A DNA stretch of 10,349 bases from contig JAUZQU010000101.1 in NCBI GenBank assembly GCA_030950835.1, forward strand, positions 1 through 10,349, read 5' to 3'. Positions 1 through 6,784 of this stretch are shown in pieces; position 1 is the first letter of the stretch; each line of letters opens with the position of its first letter. Below the pieces are notes generated by a model, which had not been told where the DNA came from, did no database searches, and was given only the letters and a program-made list of their open reading frames with translations. Source of the stretch: Mariprofundaceae bacterium (GTDB taxonomy: Bacteria; Pseudomonadota; Zetaproteobacteria; Mariprofundales; Mariprofundaceae). A program made the translations under genes and the position numbers.

Positions 1-1
1 G

Positions 2-250
2 ACTGCTTTTTTGCGCGCAAAGAGCGATCATGCTAAAGGTTGGTTGCTGGATGTGATGCATTGCCTTGATATGATTCCGAATGCTGATTTTACTTTGGAT
101 GATGTCTATCATTTTGAAGCAGAGCTGAAGAAGAAACATCCGAACAATCATTTTATTAAGGATAAGTTAAGGCAACAGCTGCAAGTGCTTAGGGATAAGG
201 GGTTAATTGCATTTAAGGGGCGAGGAAAGTATCAAAAGGTTAGATTATGA
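2..250 (+). CDS. C-terminal part of a DpnI / Dam-replacing-type restriction endonuclease (5' end outside window)
   Basis: The reading frame is already open at the left edge, so only the last 82 codons are present; the TTG at 11 is very unlikely to be a real start. The visible protein resembles the winged-helix C-terminal domain of DpnI and the Dam-replacing proteins. It has a KGWLLDVMHCLD helix, then FTLDDVYHFEAEL, then a basic recognition segment with HPNNHFIKDKLRQQLQ, LRDKGLIAF and a terminal GRGKY. In DpnI this domain helps recognise methylated GATC, while the PD-(D/E)XK catalytic domain lies upstream and cannot be seen here. The assignment rests on remembered family motifs, not on a search. 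The same winged helix could be fused to another nuclease type, and whether the catalytic half is intact is unknown. The stop at 248-250 lies 25 bases before the next gene, so co-transcription is possible. Confidence 0.72.
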   Translation, partial: TAFLRAKSDHAKGWLLDVMHCLDMIPNADFTLDDVYHFEAELKKKHPNNHFIKDKLRQQLQVLRDKGLIAFKGRGKYQKVRL

Positions 251-266
251 TGTGCTTTGTGCTGCT

Positions 267-274
267 GGAAAGGA
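267..274 (+). promoter_or_regulatory. Purine-rich ribosome-binding site of the first glycosyltransferase
   Basis: The sequence GGAAAGGA lies just before ATG 276. Its first GGA is 6 bases from ATG 276, while AGGA is only 1 base away from it and 4 from the in-frame GTG at 279. The true start could therefore be either codon. The site argues against the long in-frame extension back to TTG 207, which would run through the end of the upstream gene. Confidence 0.5.
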
Positions 275-275
275 A

Positions 276-1451
276 ATGGTGAGTCTTCGTGTTTTGGTGG
301 TGGCTGATGTGTCGGCGGAAGCGGTGCATGGTGGGGCGGAGCGCATGTTGTTTCACCATTTGCGTGCCTTGAGGGATGTTGGCATGGCGGTGACGGTGTT
401 GACGCGGCAGCCTGATGTTGAGGCGGGGCTGCTGTTGGCTTTGGACTGTGGTGTTATGGAGCATAGGTTGCCTTTTTCGGGTGATAAAGGGTATGCAGGC
501 TTGAGGCAGTTGAAAAACGAGGCGAAAAAGTGGTGGCGAGCGCATCAGTATGACTTTGATGTGGTGGTGGCGGAGCAGCCTTTTGTGATGTGGGCGTTGT
601 TGCAGGCTGGCTGTGCTTTGCCGCGTTTGCAGGTGGTGCATTCGTTTGCTTTTGAGGAGTTTGAGACACGTTATGGTTTGCATATCAGCTTGAAACATCA
701 GTTGGTGATTGCGGCAATGCGTAGGCTTGAGCAGAAGGTGTATGGTTCGGCGAATAAACTGTTGGTTTTAAGTCAGTTTATGCAGGATAGGTTGTTTAAT
801 TTTTTCTCGGTTACAATGGATAAAAGTGCAGTGGTTGCGGGTGCTGCAGAGCCGTTGACGGGTTTGTCGCTTAATCAAAGAGAGCAGTATAGGCAAGCTT
901 TGGCTTGGCATACGCCAACCATTGTCACCCTGCGTAATCTTGTGCCGCGCACTGGGGTGGACTTACTGATTCAAGTAGCCGCTATCATCCATAACCAAGG
1001 TTTAGAGATGCGTTTTGTCATTATGGGTGATGGGGCGTTGAAAACATCCATGCAACTGATGGCAAAGGCATTGGGGGTGGCGGATTGTGTTGAGTTTACG
1101 GGTTTTTTGCCTGAAGAAGAGGTAAAAAAACGTTTATTAGCTGCCGATATATTTATGGTGCCGACACGTGGTTTGGAAGGTTTTGGGCTGGTGACTTTAG
1201 AGGCAAATGCTTGTGGTACACCCGTCTTGGCGACCCCGATTGCAGCCAATAAAGAGTTGGTACCCAACATCGTGTTCAATCAGTTGGCAGCATGCGCGTC
1301 ACCTTTGGCGTTGGCAGAAAAAGTCATCAGCATGGGTCAAACACAGCTAAGTACAGCAGATAGACAAGCTATTGTTGAGGATGCGGCAAAACAATATACT
1401 TGGGATAAACACGATGCTGGATTTCTGCAAATGATTAGGGGGTTAACATGA
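276..1451 (+). CDS. Glycosyltransferase family 4 protein (GT-B fold)
   Basis: This 391-residue protein has the usual length and layout of a retaining GT-B glycosyltransferase of family 4, which moves a sugar from a nucleotide-sugar donor to an acceptor at the cytoplasmic face of the membrane. The N-terminal Rossmann half starts with RVLVVADVS and carries the GGAE motif (residues 19-22). The C-terminal donor-binding half starts near TIVTLRNLVPRTGVDLL (215-231), contains VIMGDG (248-253), and has the EX7E motif at E301-E309 within EGFGLVTLE. ATG 276 is chosen because the in-frame extension to TTG 207 lies inside the preceding gene. The stop overlaps the next start in an ATGA. The donor and acceptor cannot be read from the sequence; a role in surface polysaccharide synthesis is inferred from the paired glycosyltransferases. 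The first half is visibly richer in G and T on this strand than the second. Confidence 0.9.
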   Translation: MVSLRVLVVADVSAEAVHGGAERMLFHHLRALRDVGMAVTVLTRQPDVEAGLLLALDCGVMEHRLPFSGDKGYAGLRQLKNEAKKWWRAHQYDFDVVVAEQPFVMWALLQAGCALPRLQVVHSFAFEEFETRYGLHISLKHQLVIAAMRRLEQKVYGSANKLLVLSQFMQDRLFNFFSVTMDKSAVVAGAAEPLTGLSLNQREQYRQALAWHTPTIVTLRNLVPRTGVDLLIQVAAIIHNQGLEMRFVIMGDGALKTSMQLMAKALGVADCVEFTGFLPEEEVKKRLLAADIFMVPTRGLEGFGLVTLEANACGTPVLATPIAANKELVPNIVFNQLAACASPLALAEKVISMGQTQLSTADRQAIVEDAAKQYTWDKHDAGFLQMIRGLT

Positions 1452-2587
1452 AAATATTACACTTGATTACCCGTATGGATGGCGGTGGTTCGGCAGTCAA
1501 CACCTTGCTTACGGCGACCCATCAGGCGATGGAAGGCTATCATGTTAAGCTGGTGTATGGGCTTAGTCATGAGTCGGAAATGTCCAATATTGAGAAAGAA
1601 AAGGTAGTTGAGGGTTTAGAAGCATTTCGCAAATTAGGCGGGTATACTGAAGTATTACCAAGCTTAAAACGTAAGCTTGGTTGGCATGATAAACGGGCGA
1701 TTCATGATTTGCGTATTATCATTTTGCAGGGTTTTGATATTGTGCATACCCATACATCTAAAGCCGGTGCTTTGGGTAGGTTGGCGGTGGTGACTAAGGC
1801 TGTGAAGGTCATCCACACCCCTCATGGGCATGTGTTCCATGGTTATTTTGGTTGGTTGAAAACACGTATTTTCCTGATGATAGAGCGTTACTTGGCTCAA
1901 AAAACAGACATCTTGATTGCTTTAACCAAAGCTGAACGTGATGATCATTTGAAGCTGAAAGTAGGGCGAGAATCGCAGTGGAGAGTGGTGCCTAGTGGGG
2001 TGGATGTACAGGCAATTGAAGATTGGATTTGGCAACATCCTGTGGCTAAAGAGCAGCAGTGTTGGGATGTGATTTCGGTAGGGCGTTTGGTGCCAATTAA
2101 AGGTATGGAAAGACTGTTGAAGGCTTGGGTTTTGGTGGTGCAAAAACAACCAGAAGCGATGTTGGCTTTGGTTGGTGATGGTGAAGAACGCCGTCAGCTG
2201 GAGTGGTTGGCAGCACATCTTGGCATTGCCGACAATGTATTTTTTACAGGTTGGGTAGAGCCACTTGCTTACCTTGCCAAGTCCAAACTATTCGCTCTGC
2301 TTTCACATAATGAAGGCATGGGCAGAGCCGTGGTCGAAGCCATGGCAGCAGGTTTGCCCTGCGTGGTTTCAGATGTGTGCGGTTTAAAAGAGTTGGTAGA
2401 TGATACGGTGGGACGTTGCCTTGATGCTGATGATAGTGAGGCAGTGGCAAAAGCTTTAATGACGGATTGGGGCAGTGAAACGCGGCGAAATGCAAGGGCG
2501 AGAGCCCAAGCCTACTCGGTTCAAGCCATGATGCATGGTTTGGCTGAGGTTTATGCTGAAGTCAGCCAAAAAAAGACGGAAAGTTAG
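1448..2587 (+). CDS. Glycosyltransferase family 4 protein, EPS/LPS-type
   Basis: A second 379-residue GT-B enzyme begins in the ATGA overlap with the previous gene, so the two are probably translationally coupled. The N-terminal domain starts MKILHLITRMDGGGSAVNTL. It carries the block HTHTSKAGALGRLA (100-113) followed by IHTPHGHVFHGYFG (122-135), a pattern I associate with glycosyltransferases of exopolysaccharide and O-antigen clusters. The donor-binding domain has VGRLVPIKG (211-219), LVGDGEER (241-248) and the EX7E motif E289-E297. Family membership is clear; substrate specificity is not. It converges on the actin-like gene, with the two stop codons sharing bases 2584-2587, and no hairpin plus U-run terminator is visible there. 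Confidence 0.92.
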   Translation: MKILHLITRMDGGGSAVNTLLTATHQAMEGYHVKLVYGLSHESEMSNIEKEKVVEGLEAFRKLGGYTEVLPSLKRKLGWHDKRAIHDLRIIILQGFDIVHTHTSKAGALGRLAVVTKAVKVIHTPHGHVFHGYFGWLKTRIFLMIERYLAQKTDILIALTKAERDDHLKLKVGRESQWRVVPSGVDVQAIEDWIWQHPVAKEQQCWDVISVGRLVPIKGMERLLKAWVLVVQKQPEAMLALVGDGEERRQLEWLAAHLGIADNVFFTGWVEPLAYLAKSKLFALLSHNEGMGRAVVEAMAAGLPCVVSDVCGLKELVDDTVGRCLDADDSEAVAKALMTDWGSETRRNARARAQAYSVQAMMHGLAEVYAEVSQKKTES

Positions 2588-3645
2588 CTGCTTTGTTCGG
2601 ACTCTTCGCTGTGCGTCGAGAGATGAGGCGACCAGCTATGTAAGCCGTATTTGTAATAACCACGCACATTATGTAAACGATAATCCAAATCTTCTTCGAT
2701 AGGGATGATAACGCCTTCAATCAGTGGTTGAATGTAGGTTGCCAACACCGCACCACCACCACCTGTAATCATAATCGCATCAATATCCCAATCATCCGAC
2801 CATACTTGGTTGGCATCCGCGGCAACCGTGGCGGCAAGTTGTTTAAAGGCGTGTTCGGTGATTTTTTGTAAGTCATAAGCTTTGCCGCGTACTTTGATGT
2901 TGCCTTGTTCAACGGCAGTAAATAAACGGTAAATTTCGATGTCTACTTTGCAGGTTTCTTTGAGTTTAGTGGCGATTTTAGTGAATGCTTTGGCGATGCC
3001 ATTTTGGGTGGTTAAACTACCACGTTCGGAGTAACGTCCTTTGTCAGAAATAGTGTAGTCGGTGGTGCGAAAGCCAATGTCAATGATGCCGATTTTATCG
3101 GTAGCAAAACGTTTGTTTTCAGGCTTACCTTGGCGATTGAGCAACCTATCCATCACCGTACCAATAGGTTGAGGTAAGACTTTGACTTCACCAATTTTAA
3201 GGTTGATTTCTTTGCGTACACCTTGGCTATTGGTGCTGCCAATACGGTGTGTGCCACGTAACATAGTTGCCAAGTCAGATTTAAATTGACGGTAATTGCC
3301 GATAGGTAAACCGACCACCAAGTTGATAGTTTGGCTGCTATCTCCCACGATTTTGCTTAAAGCTGCAAGCGCTAAAACTTTGCTGGATGTGGCAACAAAC
3401 TGGTTTTGATCAAGGGTAAATGTGCGGCTGGAACTTTGGCGTTCGGCAAGTTCACCCACAAAATACGAAGTATCATCAATATCAATATGCAGATGTTCAT
3501 CTTCACCTGCTGTACCCAACAAATCTTCATGAAATTGAAAATCAATGGCTTCGCCGTAGATGGATTTGAAGACTAAAAAATCATTGCCATCTGTAGTTTT
3601 GGTGAAGCCAAAACCAATATCAACCCCAATCATTTTGTTTGCCAT
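2584..3645 (-). CDS. ParM/StbA-like actin-family ATPase
   Basis: This 353-residue protein has the three nucleotide-binding signatures of the actin/Hsp70 ATPase fold. Phosphate-1 is MIGVDIGFGFTKT (5-17), phosphate-2 is IGIIDIGFRTTDY (185-197), and the adenosine motif is ITGGGG (293-298). The segment VVGLPIGNY (110-118) and the C-terminal NVRGYYKYG (326-334) are typical of the ParM/StbA branch with an actin-like N-terminal domain. Plasmid ParM proteins polymerise on ATP and push plasmid copies apart using ParR bound to a centromere. No ParR-like small gene follows here, because the downstream neighbour is a convergent glycosyltransferase, so a segregation role is uncertain and a chromosomal filament role is equally possible. 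The start at 3645 (MANKMIGVD) is preferred over ATG 3666 because GGAG sits 6 bases before it. The tail after residue 335 is polar and Ser/Glu-rich. Confidence 0.85.
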   Translation of the reverse strand: MANKMIGVDIGFGFTKTTDGNDFLVFKSIYGEAIDFQFHEDLLGTAGEDEHLHIDIDDTSYFVGELAERQSSSRTFTLDQNQFVATSSKVLALAALSKIVGDSSQTINLVVGLPIGNYRQFKSDLATMLRGTHRIGSTNSQGVRKEINLKIGEVKVLPQPIGTVMDRLLNRQGKPENKRFATDKIGIIDIGFRTTDYTISDKGRYSERGSLTTQNGIAKAFTKIATKLKETCKVDIEIYRLFTAVEQGNIKVRGKAYDLQKITEHAFKQLAATVAADANQVWSDDWDIDAIMITGGGGAVLATYIQPLIEGVIIPIEEDLDYRLHNVRGYYKYGLHSWSPHLSTHSEESEQSS

Positions 3646-3651
3646 ATCCAT

Positions 3652-3655
3652 CTCC
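3652..3655 (-). promoter_or_regulatory. Ribosome-binding site that sets the start of the actin-like gene
   Basis: On the - strand GGAG lies 6 bases before the ATG at 3645-3643, an ideal spacing. The upstream in-frame ATG at 3666 has no comparable site, so the shorter protein starting MANKM is favoured. Confidence 0.6.
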
Positions 3656-3677
3656 AGCCTGCGCATTCTTCATGCAG

Positions 3678-3706
3678 AGTATTCAAGTGTGTTTCAAGCT
3701 TGTCAA
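3678..3706 (-). promoter_or_regulatory. Sigma-70-type promoter for the actin-like gene
   Basis: Read on the - strand, a perfect -35 hexamer TTGACA (3706-3701) is followed, after exactly 17 bases, by AATACT (3683-3678), which matches TATAAT at four of six positions. Transcription would begin near 3671, giving a leader of about 26 bases that contains the GGAG site. On the + strand TTCAAG occurs twice (3682-3687 and 3693-3698), 11 bases apart, inside and at the edge of the spacer; this could be an operator half-site pair or chance. Confidence 0.55.
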
Positions 3707-3761
3707 TATTTCTGTTTATTTTCTCCTACTTAACAGCTTTGGATGATGCAGTGTTTTTTAT

Positions 3762-3777
3762 TGGCAATGATTTTGCT
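3762..3777 (+). promoter_or_regulatory. Candidate sigma-54 (RpoN) -24/-12 promoter for the che operon
   Basis: The sequence TGGCAATGATTTTGCT matches the sigma-54 consensus TGGCAC-N5-TTGCW well. GG (3763-3764) and GC (3775-3776) are separated by exactly ten bases, the invariant spacing for this class. Initiation would fall near 3788, leaving a leader of about 37 bases before cheY. Sigma-54 control of flagellar and chemotaxis genes is well known in polar-flagellated proteobacteria. No activator-binding site was identified, so the call rests on the core element alone. Confidence 0.5.
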
Positions 3778-3811
3778 CACACTTATTTACCGATAAAGAT
3801 TTGTGATTTGT

Positions 3812-3817
3812 AAGGAG
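3812..3817 (+). promoter_or_regulatory. Ribosome-binding site of cheY
   Basis: AAGGAG lies 7 bases before ATG 3825 and 4 bases before the tandem ATG 3822. The longer spacing is more usual, so 3825 is taken as the main start, giving MAKVLIVDD. The alternative adds only one methionine. Confidence 0.65.
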
Positions 3818-3824
3818 TGGGATG

Positions 3825-4187
3825 ATGGCAAAAGTATTGATTGTCGATGATATGGCTTCCATGCGTAAAATGGTTGCCTTTACATTAGAAAGTGTAGGAC
3901 ATGAAGTCACCTCGGCAGAAGATGGTGATGTTGCTCTGGAAATTGGTAAAAAAGATAGCTTTGATTTGGTGATTACGGATGTAAACATGCCCAATATGGA
4001 TGGTATTACCTTAACCAAATCGTTAAGAGAGTTGGCTGCATTTAAGTTCACACCTATTTTATTGTTAACTACAGAAGCGGGTAAAGACAAGAAAATGGAG
4101 GGCAAAGCAGCAGGGGCAACAGGTTGGTTGGTGAAGCCGTTTGATCCTGATAAGCTGCTTTCAACGATTAAACGTGTTTTAGGTTAA
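3825..4187 (+). CDS. cheY: Chemotaxis response regulator CheY
   Basis: This 120-residue protein is a stand-alone receiver domain with no output domain. Its predicted role is to be phosphorylated by CheA and to act on the flagellar motor switch. The acidic pair D8-D9 sits in VLIVDDM, the phospho-accepting aspartate is D52 in LVITDVNMPNMDG, the switch threonine is T82 in LLLTTEAG, and the conserved lysine is K104 in LVKPFDP. All catalytic residues are therefore present. It is the first gene of the operon, directly ahead of cheA with a 6-base gap, which favours the adjacent CheA as its kinase. Single-receiver proteins of this kind can also act as phosphate sinks or non-motor regulators, but the operon context favours CheY. 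Confidence 0.93.
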   Translation: MAKVLIVDDMASMRKMVAFTLESVGHEVTSAEDGDVALEIGKKDSFDLVITDVNMPNMDGITLTKSLRELAAFKFTPILLLTTEAGKDKKMEGKAAGATGWLVKPFDPDKLLSTIKRVLG

Positions 4188-4193
4188 AGTTTT

Positions 4194-6263
4194 ATGTCTA
4201 TCGACTTAGAGCAGTTTAAAGAGATATTTTTTGAGGAAAGTTTTGAAGGTTTGGATGCCATGGAGACCTGCTTATTGCAGATGGAAGGTGGCAATGATGA
4301 CCTTGAAATCGTCAATACTGTATTTCGTGCCGCGCACTCCATCAAAGGTGGTAGTGCAACCTTTAGCTTTACGGCAGTTGCCAGCTTTACCCATGTTATG
4401 GAAGGGCTGCTGGATGATATGCGAGAGGGCAACCGCGCTGCTGATCAAGAAGTCGTCAATATTTTGTTACAATCAGTGGACTTACTACGCGAACTTTTGA
4501 CAACTATACGTGAAGGTGGAGATGTTGATGAGTCGGAAGTATCTGATTTAAAAGAGGCTTTACAAGTTTTGCGTGGTGGCGAAGGTGCGCAAGCAGTGCC
4601 AGAAAAAGAAGTGGAAGCTGCGTCAGAAAAGAGAGATATTGAAGAATGGGAAATCAGCTTCAGCCCTGATGAAGACCTGTTGCAAACGGGAAATGACCCT
4701 GCATTGTTGTTCCGAGAGTTGGCAATGTTGGGTGAATTAAGCCTGACATACGATGCTAGTCGGTTGCCTGATTTTGAAGCTATGGATGCTGAGTTGGCAT
4801 ATCTACAGTGGAAGATGACTTTAAAAGGCTGCAGTGATAAAGCCGCGATTGAAGAGATATTTGAGTGGGTGGAAGATGAATGTGATCTTGAAATCACGGC
4901 CGTTCAGCCTGACCGACGCGCCGAAGACCGCAGAGAAGGTGATAGACGGCTAACTTCCAGGCGTACTGGTAGTCGCCGAGAAAAAGACCCTCAAAAGTCG
5001 AAAGCAGCCGCTGCATCATCCTCGATTCGGGTGGGTACGGACAGAATTGATACCTTGATTGACTTGGTGGGTGAATTGGTGATTACCCAATCCATGTTAT
5101 CGCAGTTGGGTGAAGATTTCAGCATGGATAAGTTAGAAAACCTAAAAACAGGGCTTGGACAACTCAGCCGCAACTCGCGGCAACTGCAAGAAAGTGTGAT
5201 GTCGGTGCGTATGCAGCCGATTTCGTTCGCCTTTAATCGTTTTCCACGCATGGTGCATGATTTAAGCCAGAAGCTGGGCAAAATCGTGAGGCTTGAAACC
5301 ACAGGTGAAGACACCGAGATGGATAAAACGGTGATGGAAAAGATCAATGATCCCTTGGTACATTTGGTGCGAAACTCGATGGATCATGGCTTAGAAACAC
5401 CTGAAGAACGCCGCGCTGCGGGCAAACCTGAAGAAGGCGTGGTGCATTTAAGCGCTAGCCATCAAGGTGGTAATATCGTGGTGGAAATCACCGATGATGG
5501 GCGTGGTTTAAACCGTGATAAAATTCTGTCTAAAGCCATTGAGCGTGGTCTGGTTCAAGAAGAAGATGATATTCCAGATCAGCAAATTTATAACCTTGTA
5601 TTTCTCGCAGGTTTTTCCACTGCAGATTCGTTAAGCGACGTTTCAGGTCGTGGTGTGGGTATGGATGTGGTGCGGCGAAATATCGAAAGTTTGGGTGGTT
5701 CAGTGGTGGTGCGTTCCACACCTGGCAAAGGCAGCATATTTACCATCACCTTACCACTGACGCTTGCCATCCTTGATGGTCAACTTATTAATATTAAAGG
5801 TCAAACGATGGTGCTTCCTTTGGGCTCTATCATTGAATCATTGATTGTGGATAAAACACAGCTCAATGCCATGGCGGGTGAATCCGAGGTGTACAGCCTG
5901 CGCGATGAATACATCCCCATTATTCGTTTAAGTGAAGTGTTTGACCTTTCTGATCAGCAAGATGATTTACGCACAGCATTGTTGGTGGTAGTGGAATCAG
6001 GGCAAGACAAAGTCTGTTTTGTGGTGGACGATCTTTTGGCGCAGCAGCAAGTGGTGATTAAAAGCATGGAAAGCAACTTTTGTAAGGTGGGCGGTGTTTC
6101 AGGCGCAACCATACTTGGCGATGGCAATGTATCGCTGATTATTGATGTGAACGACACCATACGTTTAGCAAAAGAGCTGGGTATGGAACACTTACAAGCC
6201 CAGCAAGAGCAAGGCAATGCCAAATACAAACAAGCAAGAAAGATGTTGGAGGTCACAGGATGA
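4194..6263 (+). CDS. cheA: Chemotaxis histidine kinase CheA
   Basis: This 689-residue protein has the full CheA layout. The P1/HPt domain (about 1-105) carries phospho-accepting H48 in RAAHSIKGG. Residues 150-237 form an extra segment beginning EWEISFSPDEDLL in place of an obvious E. coli-type P2 domain. A strongly charged Arg-rich linker (240-264) follows, then the P3 dimerisation helices (about 278-345). The P4 ATPase has its N box at HLVRNSMDHG (390-399), G1 at DDGRG (434-438), GFSTAD (473-478) and G2 at GRGVGMD (485-491). A CheW-like P5 domain follows (about 525-660). No key residue is missing. ATG 4194 has only a weak upstream site (AGG at 4181-4183), so translation probably depends on coupling to cheY, whose stop is 6 bases upstream. 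Its last four bases overlap the cheW start. Confidence 0.96.
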   Translation: MSIDLEQFKEIFFEESFEGLDAMETCLLQMEGGNDDLEIVNTVFRAAHSIKGGSATFSFTAVASFTHVMEGLLDDMREGNRAADQEVVNILLQSVDLLRELLTTIREGGDVDESEVSDLKEALQVLRGGEGAQAVPEKEVEAASEKRDIEEWEISFSPDEDLLQTGNDPALLFRELAMLGELSLTYDASRLPDFEAMDAELAYLQWKMTLKGCSDKAAIEEIFEWVEDECDLEITAVQPDRRAEDRREGDRRLTSRRTGSRREKDPQKSKAAAASSSIRVGTDRIDTLIDLVGELVITQSMLSQLGEDFSMDKLENLKTGLGQLSRNSRQLQESVMSVRMQPISFAFNRFPRMVHDLSQKLGKIVRLETTGEDTEMDKTVMEKINDPLVHLVRNSMDHGLETPEERRAAGKPEEGVVHLSASHQGGNIVVEITDDGRGLNRDKILSKAIERGLVQEEDDIPDQQIYNLVFLAGFSTADSLSDVSGRGVGMDVVRRNIESLGGSVVVRSTPGKGSIFTITLPLTLAILDGQLINIKGQTMVLPLGSIIESLIVDKTQLNAMAGESEVYSLRDEYIPIIRLSEVFDLSDQQDDLRTALLVVVESGQDKVCFVVDDLLAQQQVVIKSMESNFCKVGGVSGATILGDGNVSLIIDVNDTIRLAKELGMEHLQAQQEQGNAKYKQARKMLEVTG

Positions 6264-6784
6264 GTGAAGCAGTTGCAGAGGCTGAACCAGAAGTGAAAGA
6301 TGATTTGGCTGAGGCAAGAAATCAGTATTTAACCTTTATGCTGGCAGACGAAGAGTATGGCGTGGACATTTTAAGGGTGCAGGAAATCAAATGTTGGGAA
6401 GAGGTGACGGATATTCCGAACACCCCTGATTTTATCAAAGGTGTGATGAATTTGCGTGGTGCGATTGTCCCCATTATTGATTTAAGGCTGCGTTTTAGCA
6501 TGGAAAGTGTGGAATATGATACACAAAAAACAGTGGTGATTGTGTTGAAAGTCTTAAGTGAAAAAGGCGAGCGCACCATTGGCGTGGTGGCAGATGCGGT
6601 GTCGGATGTGTGTAATGTATCACCTGAAGAATTGCGAGTCGCTCCTGATTTTGGTGGTGCGATTAACATCGAATTTATCCGAGGTCTGGCTTCGGTGAAT
6701 GATAAGATGGTGATTTTATTGAATATTGACCACCTGATTAACCAAGGTGTGTTGCAACATGTGCAAGCGGAGGCAACAGTATAA
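6260..6784 (+). CDS. cheW: Chemotaxis adaptor protein CheW
   Basis: This 174-residue protein is a single CheW domain with a short acidic N-terminal extension (about 1-18). It couples receptors to CheA in the membrane-associated signalling array. Recognisable segments are QYLTFMLADEEYGVDILRVQEI (22-43), IPNTPDFIKGVMNLRGAIVPIIDLR (52-76), and the block IGVVADAVSDVCNV leading to FIRGLASVNDKMVILLNID. The NLRG and VPIIDLR strings are family hallmarks. Its start overlaps the cheA stop (ATGA) with GGAGG 7 bases upstream, and its stop overlaps the next start (TAATG). It is clearly translated as part of the cheA operon. Confidence 0.95.
   Translation: MSEAVAEAEPEVKDDLAEARNQYLTFMLADEEYGVDILRVQEIKCWEEVTDIPNTPDFIKGVMNLRGAIVPIIDLRLRFSMESVEYDTQKTVVIVLKVLSEKGERTIGVVADAVSDVCNVSPEELRVAPDFGGAINIEFIRGLASVNDKMVILLNIDHLINQGVLQHVQAEATV

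Noticed and set aside
207..275. N-terminal extension of the first glycosyltransferase from TTG 207
   Set aside because: It would overlap the end of the upstream gene, has a rare start codon, and adds 23 residues before the typical family N-terminus.
240..698. 152-residue open frame on the - strand over the first glycosyltransferase
   Set aside because: Its His/Gln/Arg-rich composition is what the G/T-rich coding strand produces when read in reverse. There is no recognisable domain.
2590..2640. Possible hairpin terminator at the convergent junction
   Set aside because: CTCTTCG and CGAGAG can pair only imperfectly and no T run follows on either strand.
3789..3797. ACCGATAAA as a sigma-28 (FliA) -10 element before cheY
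   Set aside because: It matches GCCGATAA at seven of eight positions, but no TAAA-like -35 element lies at the required distance upstream. It may be chance.
4445..4897. 150-residue open frame on the - strand within cheA
   Set aside because: It is Ser-rich, low in complexity, has no family features and lies antisense to a fully conserved cheA region, so it is a shadow frame.
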